Numbered from the stretch's first letter, positions 54,841 to 63,049 are shown. The stretch is DNA of 64,000 nucleotides from Arthrobacter echini (GCF_004803505.1 NZ_SSWH01000008.1:62001-126000); one strand, 5' to 3'. Made by a program: numbers and translations. The notes: generated by a model from the letters alone, not told the origin.

Positions 54841-55429
54841 GAGAATCAGATCCAGTTCCAGCGGGCTGGACACGCCCCGCGAGAGCCGCATGCGCCTTCT
54901 TCCACGCCTGCGCCCGAACCCGGACGCGTTCGGCAGCGCCACGGAGAACTTCGCGCGGTTCATGGGTACCCCGCAGTTCCTCTTCTACATGAGCGTGTTC
55001 TGCGCGGTCTGGCTGTTGTGGAACACCCTGGCGCCGGAGAGTCTGCGCTTCGACAGCGCTGCGATCGGCTTCACCCTCCTCACTCTCATGCTCTCGCTCC
55101 AGGCCTCCTACGCCGCTCCCCTGCTGCTCCTGGCGCAGAACCGGCAGGACGACCGCGACCGCGTCTCGCTCAAGGAGGACCGTCAGCGGGCGGAACGCAA
55201 CCTCTCCGACACCGAGTACCTCACGCGCGAGATCGCCGAGCTGCGCATCGCGCTGCGCGACGTGGCCACACGTGACTACGTGCGCTCGGAACTGCGCTCG
55301 GTCCTCGACGAGGTCCTGGAGACAGCGGACGGACAGGACGTGCTGCTGCAGAAGCGCAAGCCCCGCAAGCCCTCCGATGCCACGACGTCCGTGCCCAGGG
55401 TCCAGCCCGCGGGGAGGCAGTCGCAGTGA
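54833..55429 (+). CDS. DUF1003 membrane protein
   Basis: 198 residues, GTG start overlapping the MgtE-like gene by 8 bp. Two hydrophobic segments (about 47-65 and 78-102) form the DUF1003 core. The N-terminal 35 residues are basic, and a cytosolic coiled-coil (about 110-165, with KEDRQRAERNL and EIAELRIALRD) follows. The function is unknown. The layout (short membrane hairpin plus coiled coil) beside a soluble MgtE-type sensor suggests the two proteins meet at the membrane. Its stop overlaps the mrp start by 4 bp. Confidence 0.88.
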   Translation: MVERIRSSSSGLDTPRESRMRLLPRLRPNPDAFGSATENFARFMGTPQFLFYMSVFCAVWLLWNTLAPESLRFDSAAIGFTLLTLMLSLQASYAAPLLLLAQNRQDDRDRVSLKEDRQRAERNLSDTEYLTREIAELRIALRDVATRDYVRSELRSVLDEVLETADGQDVLLQKRKPRKPSDATTSVPRVQPAGRQSQ

Positions 55430-56556
55430 GCAGCTCCCTCCCGACCGAGCAGGCGGTGCGTTCCGCCCTCGCCACGGTGATCGATCCCGAACTCCGCCGG
55501 CCCATCACGGAACTCGGCATGGTCGACTCCTTCTCGCTCGAGGGCACCACGATCCGGGTCCGGATCCTGCTGACGATCTCCGGCTGTCCCCGCCGTGAGA
55601 CGATCACGCGTGATGCCGAAGCTGCCCTCTCCGCTCTCGACGGGGTGGAGGAGGTGGTGGTGGATCTCGGTGTCATGGACCAGGAGCAGCGCGATGCCCT
55701 GAAGGACCAGCTCAAGGGAGTCGGTGGAGAACGCGGGATCCCGTTCGCCGATCCTTCCTCGCTTACTCGCGTCTACGCGGTCGCAAGCGGCAAGGGTGGT
55801 GTCGGAAAATCGAGTGTCACGGTCAATCTGGCCGTGGCCATGGCCGCTCGTGGTCTGCGTGTGGGGATCGTGGATGCGGACATCTACGGCTTCTCGGTTC
55901 CCTCGCTCATGGGCATCAGCCAGCAGCCCACGCGGGTCGACGAGCTGATCCTGCCGCCGGTCGCGTACGGCGTGAAGGTGATCTCGATCGGCATGTTCGT
56001 CGAGGGGAACAAGCCTGTCTCCTGGCGCGGCCCCATGCTGCACCGCGCACTGGAACAGTTCCTCACCGATGTCTACTTCGGCGATCTGGACGCCCTGTTC
56101 CTGGACCTGCCACCGGGCACGGGCGACATCGCGATCTCCGTGGCCCAGCTCCTGCCCTCCTCCGAACTCCTGATCGTGACGACTCCGCAGAGCGCTGCCG
56201 CCAGTGTCGCGGAACGCGCCGGAGCGATGGCTGCCCAGACCGGGCAGCGCGTTGTCGGCGTGATCGAGAACATGTCCTGGCTCGAGCTGCCGGACGGCGA
56301 GCGGCTCGAGCTGTTCGGCGCCGGCGGTGGCAGTACCCTGGCGTCCGGGCTGTCGGCCACGCTGGGTGTCGAGGTTCCCCTGCTCGGGAGCATTCCGCTG
56401 GATGTCGCACTGCGGGAGGGCGGTGATGCCGGTGCACCGCTCGTGCTCGGCACCGGCGCCTCCGCAGCTCGCGAGGAACTGACGAGGATCGCCTCGGAAC
56501 TGGCGGGAAGACCACGCGGTCTGGACGGAGTCCAGCTGCCGGTCAGCATCGCCTGA
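55426..56556 (+). CDS. mrp: Mrp/ApbC family iron-sulfur carrier ATPase
   Basis: 376 residues, GTG start overlapping DUF1003 (GTGA). The N-terminal MIP18-like domain (about 1-95) has the SGCPRRETI block. The P-loop ATPase has the deviant Walker A GKGGVGKS near residue 125, as in Mrp/NBP35 proteins. The usual CxxC for Fe-S in the C-terminal part is not evident. Mrp proteins carry and deliver Fe-S clusters. The coupled order MgtE-like, DUF1003 and mrp is a striking operon. It is convergent with tatB. Confidence 0.93.
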   Translation: MSSSLPTEQAVRSALATVIDPELRRPITELGMVDSFSLEGTTIRVRILLTISGCPRRETITRDAEAALSALDGVEEVVVDLGVMDQEQRDALKDQLKGVGGERGIPFADPSSLTRVYAVASGKGGVGKSSVTVNLAVAMAARGLRVGIVDADIYGFSVPSLMGISQQPTRVDELILPPVAYGVKVISIGMFVEGNKPVSWRGPMLHRALEQFLTDVYFGDLDALFLDLPPGTGDIAISVAQLLPSSELLIVTTPQSAAASVAERAGAMAAQTGQRVVGVIENMSWLELPDGERLELFGAGGGSTLASGLSATLGVEVPLLGSIPLDVALREGGDAGAPLVLGTGASAAREELTRIASELAGRPRGLDGVQLPVSIA

Positions 56557-56600
56557 GCGAGGGCGTCCGGGGGGGGTGTTCTCCGACCGTGCCGGTCCGC

Positions 56601-57017
56601 CTAGGTGGCTTCGAGGTCGTAGGGTGCGCTCTGGCCCGGTTCGAGCCGGGGACGCAGCGGCACGGACGGTCCCGGGCGGGCGGAGGTGAGGCCCTCCGTC
56701 GCGGGAACCACGGCCGGTGCGGCTGCGGGCGCTCCCTTGCTGACCGGCTTGAACACGTCGTCCAGGTCGTCGAGGAGCGCTTCCTTGATGATGCGCCGCG
56801 GATCGTACTGACGCGGGTCCAGCTTGCGCCAGTCGACCTCGTCGAGTTCCGGGCCGATCTCCTCCCGTAGCTGCTCCCGGGCTCCGGTCGCCATCCGCTT
56901 GAGGCCCTTCACGAGCCGCGCCAGCTGCGCAGCGTACTCCGGAAGGCGCTCGGGGCCCAGTACCACGACGGCAATGAGGGCCAGGGCCACGAGTTCCAGT
57001 CCGTTGATTCCAAGCAC
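56601..57017 (-). CDS. tatB: Sec-independent translocase protein TatB
   Basis: 138 residues, GTG start at 57017, 6 nt from a -10 box. One N-terminal hydrophobic helix (LELVALALIAVVVLGPERLP) is followed by an amphipathic helix (YAAQLARLVKGLKRM), the TatA/TatB plan. The long C-terminal region and the GPERLP motif fit TatB rather than TatA. TatB receives twin-arginine substrates with TatC. The distal half is Pro/Ala-rich. It sits beside the anti-sigma factor and sigE, as in other actinobacteria. Confidence 0.9.
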   Translation of the reverse strand: MLGINGLELVALALIAVVVLGPERLPEYAAQLARLVKGLKRMATGAREQLREEIGPELDEVDWRKLDPRQYDPRRIIKEALLDDLDDVFKPVSKGAPAAAPAVVPATEGLTSARPGPSVPLRPRLEPGQSAPYDLEAT

Positions 57018-57023
57018 GGCAGA

Positions 57024-57029
57024 AGCCTA
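57024..57029 (-). promoter_or_regulatory. -10 box of tatB, leaderless start
   Basis: On the minus strand TAGGCT ends 6 nt before the GTG at 57017, with no Shine-Dalgarno sequence. tatB is therefore probably transcribed separately from sigE and its anti-sigma gene. Confidence 0.6.
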
Positions 57030-57096
57030 CCTTCCTGATCCGACCCGATCACATTCGACGGCAGTCACGGTATCGGACCCACCGACGGGATCGTGC

Positions 57097-58050
57097 TCAT
57101 GGGTCCTGCGGATGGACCATGATCGACAGCCCGCGCATGATGCGGTCGATCGTGGATCCGTTCCGGGGTTGCGCCACGGTCGGCAACTGCGCGTACTCGG
57201 TTGTGACCAATTGCTGGAGCGTCCGTGGCATGTCCGCCGGTGGGAGCTCGGAGACCACGGTATAGGTGGCAGACGACGAACGAAGTACGACCGTCCACGG
57301 CTCGCCGGAGTGGACCCAGAGGTCCTGCTGCAGGCCTCCCACATGCTCGAAGCCGTCCTCGGCAACGGTCCTGCCGGTGACCGCGTTCGTCGGCGGTGTC
57401 CTCCGGCGGCCGTCGACCGCGCGCTGTTCGTAGACGGTGACGCGGTCACCGTCGTGCTCGAGCACGAGCTCGAGCGTGGGCAGCCCGTCGATCGTCAGAC
57501 CTTCGGCGCTCCTGAGCGTGAGTCCGAGGGTCGTCAGGCCGGGACACGACCAGCCTTGGGTTCGAAGCACCTCCACCTGGTCCGCATCGAGAGCAGCCGG
57601 TGTGCCCCGGAACGTCTCTTCCCATCCGGCTCGCGGCGTCGTCGAACCCGCTTCCGCGCCGGCCGCGGGATCCGATCCGGAGCCGACGACATAGGCACCG
57701 GTCAGGACCGCGGCTGCCAGTACGGCCGAACCACCTGCCGCAGCTACGAGGCGGAGGCGGCGGGACGGCTTCGGCGAGGCGATGGTCGCGGCACGGTCCG
57801 GCTGGAGCCCCGGCCGGTCCGGCGCCGATCCTGTGCTGGGTCCGGGTCCGGTGGAGAGCAGTCGGCGCTGGAACTCGGGATCAGGGGATGGACTCCCGAG
57901 TCCCAGGAGCGTGCCCTTGTGTTCCCGCAACCCCCTCACGTCGTTCGAGCACGTGTCGCAGACCTGGAGGTGGTGCTCGACGACGGATCGCCGGCGATCG
58001 GACAACTCACCGTCCACGAGGTCCTGCAGCGATCGACGCGGGTGGAACAC
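57097..58050 (-). CDS. rseA: Anti-sigma factor with zinc-finger (RseA-type)
   Basis: 317 residues from the GTG at 58050, 5 bp after the sigE stop, with GTAGGGG upstream. The N-terminal anti-sigma zinc domain has HHLQVCDTC (His, Cys, Cys; the HxxxCxxC pattern). One membrane helix lies at about residues 100-125 (AAAGGSAVLAAAVLTGAYVV), and an extracytoplasmic region of 190 residues follows. It should hold SigE inactive at the membrane until envelope stress. The position after sigE is the usual arrangement for ECF sigma/anti-sigma pairs. Confidence 0.88.
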   Translation of the reverse strand: MFHPRRSLQDLVDGELSDRRRSVVEHHLQVCDTCSNDVRGLREHKGTLLGLGSPSPDPEFQRRLLSTGPGPSTGSAPDRPGLQPDRAATIASPKPSRRLRLVAAAGGSAVLAAAVLTGAYVVGSGSDPAAGAEAGSTTPRAGWEETFRGTPAALDADQVEVLRTQGWSCPGLTTLGLTLRSAEGLTIDGLPTLELVLEHDGDRVTVYEQRAVDGRRRTPPTNAVTGRTVAEDGFEHVGGLQQDLWVHSGEPWTVVLRSSSATYTVVSELPPADMPRTLQQLVTTEYAQLPTVAQPRNGSTIDRIMRGLSIMVHPQDP

Positions 58051-58055
58051 CGCCC

Positions 58056-58700
58056 CTACCCCAGACCGACGACCCGGGGCACGCCGAGCGTGGTGCCGCT
58101 GCCGGGGCGAGGGTCGCGGTGCGCGAGCTTGTCGCGGAGCATCGTGCGTCCGCGGTGGATCCGGGAACGCACGGTGCCGAGCTTCACGCCGAGCACACGA
58201 GCCACCTCGTCGTAGGCCAGTCCCTCGAGATCGCACAGGACGACTGCGGCTCGGAAGTCCGGTGGTAGCTCCTCGAGCGCCGCCTGCACGTCGACGTCCA
58301 GATTGTTGAATTCGAAGCTGCGCTCGGGCCCGGGGTGCCTGCTCGCCAGACGGCTCTCCGCCTCGTCCGACAGGCCGTCGAAGCGGATGCGGGTCCTGCG
58401 CCGGGCCTGATCGAGGAACAGGTTCGTGGTGATCCGGTGCAGCCAGCCGTCGAGCGTTCCCGGTCTGAATTTCGCCAGGGACCTGAAGACCCGCACGAAG
58501 ACGTCCTGGGTGAGGTCCTCGGCGTCGAACCTGTTGCCGGTCAACCGGTAGGCCAGTCGGTAGACCTTCGGTGAGTAGGTGGTGACGACGTCCTCCCACG
58601 AGGGCGCCACCCAGGGGTTGCCGTGCTCGTCCAGGACGGGCAGGTCCTCTCCGTCGAGGATGTCCACCTCCGGCTGTGGTGTTCCAATGCTAGACATCAT
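58056..58700 (-). CDS. sigE: ECF sigma factor (SigE)
   Basis: 214 residues from the ATG at 58700 with GAAGGGG upstream. Sigma-2 region LAYRLTGNRFDAEDLTQDV and sigma-4 region LPPDFRAAVVLCDLEGLAYDEVARVLGV and GTVRSRIHRGR are clear. There is no region 1 or 3, typical of extracytoplasmic-function sigma factors. The N-terminal 38 residues are an acidic extension. With the anti-sigma factor and TatB next to it, this matches the SigE envelope-stress locus known from actinobacteria. It is divergent from the O-methyltransferase, with 12-bp tandem repeats between. Confidence 0.93.
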   Translation of the reverse strand: MMSSIGTPQPEVDILDGEDLPVLDEHGNPWVAPSWEDVVTTYSPKVYRLAYRLTGNRFDAEDLTQDVFVRVFRSLAKFRPGTLDGWLHRITTNLFLDQARRRTRIRFDGLSDEAESRLASRHPGPERSFEFNNLDVDVQAALEELPPDFRAAVVLCDLEGLAYDEVARVLGVKLGTVRSRIHRGRTMLRDKLAHRDPRPGSGTTLGVPRVVGLG

Positions 58701-59077
58701 GTGCCCCTTCTCGCCTGAACTCCGGGAGCTGTCCTCACCGGGTCCGTCAGGGCCCGATCGGTGCTGGCAGTGATTCGGTACCGCTGTGCCGCCGGATGCC
58801 CGGTGCTGAAATACTTTCGCACCAAGCTGGGAACTGGCTGGCAGCGCCGAACGTACCGCCCGGACCGTCCCTCGTCGAACGCGATCCACAGGCCACCGCA
58901 CGGGTCACCGCACAGGTCACTGCACAGAGACCGGGTACGGGTCGGGCGGGTGGCACCCTTCGCGGAGCTTCCCGGCACAGTAATGTTGAACTGGGCTCCA
59001 ACTCCCCGCCGACCCCTGCTCTCCCGCGTCGCATCCGGCGCGCGTGGGAGCACGAAGCCGCACAACGAAGGAGAGTC
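58701..59077. promoter_or_regulatory. 377-bp divergent control region of sigE and O-methyltransferase
   Basis: No gene. It holds three 12-bp tandem repeats (58892-58927), a GGGAAC box at 58829-58834 with CGTA 17 nt later (a weak ECF-type promoter on the plus strand), and TAATGT at 58981-58986, the best -10 for the O-methyltransferase. A -10 for sigE on the minus strand is not obvious. Confidence 0.5.
58892..58927. repeat. Three 12-bp tandem repeats upstream of sigE
   Basis: Three units of consensus GTCACCGCACAG (58892-58903, 58904-58915, 58916-58927), each with 0-3 changes, and a more decayed fourth unit before them. The 12-bp spacing puts each site just over one DNA turn apart, as for a cooperative regulator. 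Alternatively it is a chance minisatellite. Confidence 0.7.
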
Positions 59078-59716
59078 ATGGCTGCCGACAAGCACAACAG
59101 CTGGTCCTACACGGAGGGCCTTCCCGAGGAGGACGACACCCTCCTGAGGGCACGGGACCGCTCCCACGAACTCGGTGTCACTGCTGTGACGCCTGCAGTC
59201 GGTGCGGCGCTGACCGTGCTCGCCGCCGCGACCAAGGCCGTCACCGCCGTCGAGGTCGGGGCGGGCGCCGGAGTCTCCGGCGTATGCCTCCTGAGGGGAC
59301 TCGGCCCGCAGGCGGTCCTGACCACCATCGACGCCGACGTCGATCATCTGCGGGCCGCACGTGAGGCGTACTCCGAGGCCGGCATCCCCTCGAACAGGAC
59401 CCGGACGATCTCCGGACGCGCCTCGGACGTGCTTCCGCGCCTGACGGACGCGGCCTACGACCTCGTCTTCATCGACGCCGACAAGGGCGGCCTGCCGGCG
59501 TACGTCGACCAGGCGACACGACTGCTCAAGGCCGGGGGAATGCTCATCATCAACGATGCCCTCGACCAGGACCGCGTTCCCGAACCCGCCGTCCGCGAGC
59601 CCTCGACCAACACGCTGCGTCAGGTCGGGAAACTGGTCCGCGACGACGAGTCCCTGGTCTCGGCACTCCTGCCGACGGGCACAGGGCTCCTGTTGGCGGT
59701 CAAGCAGCGCAGCTAG
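59078..59716 (+). CDS. SAM-dependent O-methyltransferase
   Basis: 212 residues from the ATG at 59078, with GAAGGAGAG upstream. The SAM-binding motif VEVGAGAGVSGVCLL and the acidic DLVFIDADKGG motif identify the catechol-type (methyltransf_3) O-methyltransferase family. There is no N-terminal extension, and the protein is cytosolic. It is divergent from sigE. From memory the mycobacterial gene next to sigE (Rv1220c) is also a methyltransferase, so the arrangement is conserved. The acceptor is unknown. Confidence 0.92.
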   Translation: MAADKHNSWSYTEGLPEEDDTLLRARDRSHELGVTAVTPAVGAALTVLAAATKAVTAVEVGAGAGVSGVCLLRGLGPQAVLTTIDADVDHLRAAREAYSEAGIPSNRTRTISGRASDVLPRLTDAAYDLVFIDADKGGLPAYVDQATRLLKAGGMLIINDALDQDRVPEPAVREPSTNTLRQVGKLVRDDESLVSALLPTGTGLLLAVKQRS

Positions 59717-59746
59717 TCGCGTGAGTGGCCCACCTCGATGAATCGA

Positions 59747-59778
59747 CGATCGGGCCCGCGCATCTGCGGTCCCGATCG
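59747..59778. terminator. Hairpin between O-methyltransferase and DUF3117
   Basis: An 8-bp stem (CGATCGGG at 59747-59754 with CCCGATCG at 59771-59778) and a GC-rich loop, between convergent stops. Confidence 0.5.
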
Positions 59779-59787
59779 CGGCACGGG

Positions 59788-59955
59788 TCAGGTCGTGACG
59801 GTGAGAAGGCAGTCCTTGAGCTTACCGGCTTCCTCAGCGTTGAGTTCCACCACGAGGCGTCCGCCTCCGTCGATCGGAACGCGCATGATCAGAGAGCGCC
59901 CTTCCTTGGTGACTTCCATCGGTCCATCGCCGGTACGCGGTTTCATGGCAGCCAT
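59788..59955 (-). CDS. DUF3117 small protein
   Basis: 55 residues from the ATG at 59955 (MAAMKPRTGDGPMEVTKEGR), with AAAGGGA as ribosome-binding site. An in-frame start upstream is ignored because the conserved protein begins here. It belongs to the DUF3117 family, tiny proteins almost fully conserved in actinobacteria. It has no signal peptide or helix of note and is basic at the start. It is of unknown function. It lies between the sigE block and the tag/DivIVA genes. Confidence 0.92.
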   Translation of the reverse strand: MAAMKPRTGDGPMEVTKEGRSLIMRVPIDGGGRLVVELNAEEAGKLKDCLLTVTT

Positions 59956-60186
59956 CGGGGAATCCCTTTCAACAGGGCGCACCCGCCAGCGGCGGACTGC
60001 GCGTCAGTAAACGGTGCTTCGTCCGGCTTCCCCCTGCGGGTCCGACGGAGCACATCATGCCCCTCATTATTCAGCACAAGTCGTGCACCTGCTAATTCAG
60101 GTGCGGCGCGCATCACACCGCGTGGAGCGCCCACGGGCTGTGGCCGACGGTGCCGGAACCGGTACGAGGCAGCCCGGCAGGGCAGC

Positions 60187-60825
60187 TCACCGATCGGCGG
60201 ATCGCCCGCAGATCTCGCCGCCTGGTGGATCCGCGCTCCCGCCGTCCGCGGGCCGGCCCCGTACCCAGCAGTCGCGGAGGTGGTCGTTCACGAAGCCTGT
60301 TGCCTGCAGCATGGCATAGGCGGTGGTGGGACCGACGAACCGGAACCCGAGTCGTCGCAACTCGTGCGCCAGGGCGGAACTGCCCGTCGTGCTCGCCGGT
60401 ACGTCCGCCAGGCTCACCGGCGCGGGGCCGGTCGGTGGTCGGTGCGCCTCGAGCACCGACCCGAGGCTCGTTCCCCCGGGCAGTGACAGCAGCGTCCGGG
60501 CATTGCTGATCGTCGCCTCGATCTTCCGGCGATTTCGGACGATCAGCGCATCGCCCATGAGCCGCTCCACGTCCCCGGCACCGAATCCTGCCACGGCGAC
60601 CGGGTCGAACGCGGCGAACGCGCGGCGGAAGTCGCTGCGCTTGCGCAGGATCGTGATCCAGCTCAGTCCCGACTGGAACGCCTCGAGGCTCAACCGTTCG
60701 AACAGTGCCTGCTCCCCATGGACGGCTCGGCCCCACTCCTCGTCGTGGTAGCGCTCGTACTCGGCGCTCGAGACGGCCCAGCCGCACCGCAGGAGACCGT
60801 CCGAGCCGGGAACGGCCGGTGTCAC
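60187..60825 (-). CDS. tag: DNA-3-methyladenine glycosylase I
   Basis: 212 residues, GTG start overlapping the DivIVA-domain gene by 4 bp. The fold is the TAG type, with RCGWAVSSAEYERYHDEEWG near the start, AFQSGLSWITILRKR, and the active-site block RFVGPTTAYAMLQATGFVNDH. It excises 3-methyladenine from alkylated DNA. A short Pro/Gly tail ends the protein. It is downstream of the DivIVA-domain gene in a two-gene operon. Confidence 0.93.
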   Translation of the reverse strand: MTPAVPGSDGLLRCGWAVSSAEYERYHDEEWGRAVHGEQALFERLSLEAFQSGLSWITILRKRSDFRRAFAAFDPVAVAGFGAGDVERLMGDALIVRNRRKIEATISNARTLLSLPGGTSLGSVLEAHRPPTGPAPVSLADVPASTTGSSALAHELRRLGFRFVGPTTAYAMLQATGFVNDHLRDCWVRGRPADGGSADPPGGEICGRSADR

Positions 60826-61208
60826 CTGACCATGCCCTGTTCCGTGAGGTGCAATCGCAGGTGCTCGATCTCCGCGTCGCGTTCGGCGATCGCAGCAGCC
60901 AGCCTGTCCAGGACCTCGTCCACCTGGTCCATCCGATAGCCCCTCATGCCGAGGCCGAACCGGACGGCGTCGACATCCTGCGCCGAGACGGAACCCGGCA
61001 GAAGTACCGGTGGCAGGGGCGCCACGGGCGCCACCAGACCGAGATCCTCGCGGATGACAGCGCTCCAGCCACCGGTCCTGCGCCCGGTTCCGTCCGCCGT
61101 CCGGCGCCTCGGCTTCAGGCCACCGGGTCGGCGAAGTGATCGCCCGGAGGCGATGACCGCGGTTCCCACCACCAGCAGGGCTGCGAGGATCACCAGGAAG
61201 ATAGTCAC
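60822..61208 (-). CDS. DivIVA-domain membrane protein
   Basis: 128 residues, GTG start. An N-terminal membrane helix (TIFLVILAALLVVGTAVIA) is followed by a basic linker, and the C-terminus holds a short DivIVA motif (RFGLGMRGYRMDQVDEVLDRL). DivIVA domains sense membrane curvature or bind the cell-division machinery. In this small form the domain is tethered by a helix. The actual role is unknown. It overlaps tag by 4 bp. Confidence 0.85.
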   Translation of the reverse strand: MTIFLVILAALLVVGTAVIASGRSLRRPGGLKPRRRTADGTGRRTGGWSAVIREDLGLVAPVAPLPPVLLPGSVSAQDVDAVRFGLGMRGYRMDQVDEVLDRLAAAIAERDAEIEHLRLHLTEQGMVR

Positions 61209-61241
61209 ACGATCATGGTGCCAGAAGGCTCCGCTGTGCCG

Positions 61242-62087
61242 TCACCGTCCGCTGTGGTCAGGCGTGGTCGGGGGGCCCGCGGAGTCCGCCATGATCCGTA
61301 CCGCGTCCTCCGCCGTGTCGACGAGCTGCAGCAGATCCAGGTCCGTCGCGGAGATGGTGCCCTCGGCCAGCAGGGTGCCCTCGATCCACGCCAGCAGGGG
61401 TTTCCAGTAGTCGATCCCGACGAGGACGATCGGGAAGGAGGTCACCTTGCGGGTCTGGACCAGGGTCATCGCCTCGAACAGTTCGTCGAGGGTACCGAAC
61501 CCGCCGGGCAGCACCACGAAACCGCTGGCGTACTTGACGAACATCGTCTTGCGCGCGAAGAAGTACCTGAAGTTCACGCCGAGATCCACCCACTCGTTCA
61601 TCCCGGCCTCGAAGGGCAGTTCGATCCCCAGCCCCACGGAGATCCCCCCGCCCTCACAGGCACCCTTGTTCGCCGCCTCCATGGTCCCCGGTCCGCCTCC
61701 GGTGATGACCGCGAACCCGGCTCCGACGAGGCGACGTCCGACCTCCTCCCCCATCGCGTAGTACGGGGACTGGCGGGGCGTCCGCGCCGATCCGAAGACG
61801 CTGATGGCGGGTCCGAGTTCCGCCAGCGCTCCGAAACCCTCCACGAACTCGCTCTGGATGCGCAGCACTCGCCACGGGTCGGTGTGGGTGAAACCGTTCG
61901 CACTGTCCGAGTCCAGCAGGATGTTGTCGGACTGAGGAGCGCCGGCCTGACTGCGGCGCAGGACCACCGAGCCCTTGCGCCGGATCGGCGGAGTCACTGT
62001 CGCGGTCGTGTCGTGATCTCCCGGTCCGGTGCCGGTCTGCTGGGAGGTGGCGCCGTCGTCGGCCGGTGATCGCTGGTAGGAGGACAT
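61242..62087 (-). CDS. LOG-family nucleotide 5'-monophosphate phosphoribohydrolase
   Basis: 281 residues, TIGR00730-type Rossmann fold. GGGPGTMEAANKGA and the PGGFGTLDELFE motif mark the active site of LONELY GUY-like enzymes, which release the base from nucleoside 5'-monophosphates. The ATG is 6 nt from a -10 box (62094-62099). The N-terminal 65 residues are polar and disordered. It is divergent from gluA. Confidence 0.92.
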   Translation of the reverse strand: MSSYQRSPADDGATSQQTGTGPGDHDTTATVTPPIRRKGSVVLRRSQAGAPQSDNILLDSDSANGFTHTDPWRVLRIQSEFVEGFGALAELGPAISVFGSARTPRQSPYYAMGEEVGRRLVGAGFAVITGGGPGTMEAANKGACEGGGISVGLGIELPFEAGMNEWVDLGVNFRYFFARKTMFVKYASGFVVLPGGFGTLDELFEAMTLVQTRKVTSFPIVLVGIDYWKPLLAWIEGTLLAEGTISATDLDLLQLVDTAEDAVRIMADSAGPPTTPDHSGR

Positions 62088-62093
62088 TCCCTT

Positions 62094-62099
62094 AGGCTA
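62094..62099 (-). promoter_or_regulatory. -10 box of the LOG-family gene, leaderless start
   Basis: On the minus strand TAGCCT ends 6 nt before the ATG at 62087. AAGGGA is in between but touches the ATG, too close for a ribosome-binding site. Confidence 0.6.
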
Positions 62100-62205
62100 A
62101 CCAACCCCGCCCGGCTGTCCGTGCGCTCCACGGGATCCCTGGTTGCTCTTGAATCACGATTGCCTCCTTTGCCTGGGCCCATGGTGCTGTTCCGCAATAG
62201 TTCGC

Positions 62206-62211
62206 TAGATT
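62206..62211 (+). promoter_or_regulatory. -10 box of gluA, leaderless start
   Basis: TAGATT ends 6 nt before the ATG at 62218, with no Shine-Dalgarno sequence. It is divergent from the LOG-family promoter, 107 bp away. Confidence 0.65.
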
Positions 62212-62217
62212 TCTCCC

Positions 62218-62994
62218 ATGACACCTCGAGCTCAGCCGACCGGATCCGCGACATCGGCGGGTCCCCTGGTCCGGCTGAAGAACGTCAACAAGCACTTCGG
62301 GGAGCTGCACGTGCTCCGTGACATCGATCTGGACGTCGCCCGCGGGGAGGTCGTGGTCGTCATCGGACCGTCCGGGTCCGGCAAGTCCACGCTCTGCCGG
62401 GCGATCAACCGCCTGGAGACCATCGACGACGGCGAGATCACGATCGACGGCGAGGTGCTGCCCGCGGAGGGGAAAGGCCTGGCCAAGCTGCGCGCCGACG
62501 TGGGCATGGTCTTCCAGTCCTTCAATCTCTTCGCCCACAAGTCCATCCTGGAGAACGTGACCCTCGGACCCATCAAGGTCAAGGGCATGAAGAGCGCCGC
62601 AGCCAAGGAGCTCGCCATGTCCCTGCTCGAGCGCGTGGGCGTCGACAACCAGGCCCAGAAGCTCCCCGCGCAGCTCTCCGGCGGCCAGCAGCAGCGCGTC
62701 GCCATCGCCAGGGCGCTGGCCATGCAGCCCAAGGTCATGCTGTTCGACGAACCCACCTCCGCCCTGGACCCCGAGATGATCAACGAGGTCCTCGATGCGA
62801 TGGTCGTCCTGGCCAAGGAGGGGATGACGATGATCGTTGTCACGCACGAGATGGGCTTCGCGCGGAAGGCCGCCGACCGCGTGATCTTCATGGCCGACGG
62901 CGAGATCATGGAGCAGGCCACCCCCGAGGAGTTCTTCACCAATCCGCAGAGTGATCGGGCCAAGGACTTCCTCGGCAAGATCCTCGCGCACTGA
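62218..62994 (+). CDS. gluA: Glutamate-type amino acid ABC transporter ATPase
   Basis: 258 residues. Walker A GPSGSGKS, the signature [15 protein letters not shown], Walker [13 protein letters not shown] and the H-loop VTHEMGFA are all intact. The closest family is the polar-amino-acid importer ATPase (GluA/GlnQ type). The first 18 residues are an extra Ser/Ala stretch. It is followed by the binding protein gluB, 55 bp downstream. Confidence 0.93.
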   Translation: MTPRAQPTGSATSAGPLVRLKNVNKHFGELHVLRDIDLDVARGEVVVVIGPSGSGKSTLCRAINRLETIDDGEITIDGEVLPAEGKGLAKLRADVGMVFQSFNLFAHKSILENVTLGPIKVKGMKSAAAKELAMSLLERVGVDNQAQKLPAQLSGGQQQRVAIARALAMQPKVMLFDEPTSALDPEMINEVLDAMVVLAKEGMTMIVVTHEMGFARKAADRVIFMADGEIMEQATPEEFFTNPQSDRAKDFLGKILAH

Positions 62995-63049
62995 CGCACT
63001 ACCCGCACACCTCACGGCCTCCGCGAAGGCCTCGACGCAAGGAGATCCA

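Noticed and set aside
58829-58855. ECF (SigE-type) promoter GGGAAC...CGTA facing the O-methyltransferase
   Set aside because: The 17-nt spacing is 1-2 nt longer than the usual 15-16 and the -10 is incomplete. Kept only as a remark.
62092-62104. TTAGGCTAACCAA, which resembles half of a DtxR/IdeR iron box, before the LOG-family gene
   Set aside because: Only one half of the palindrome fits, and the same bases are explained by the -10 box TAGCCT on the minus strand at the usual spacing.
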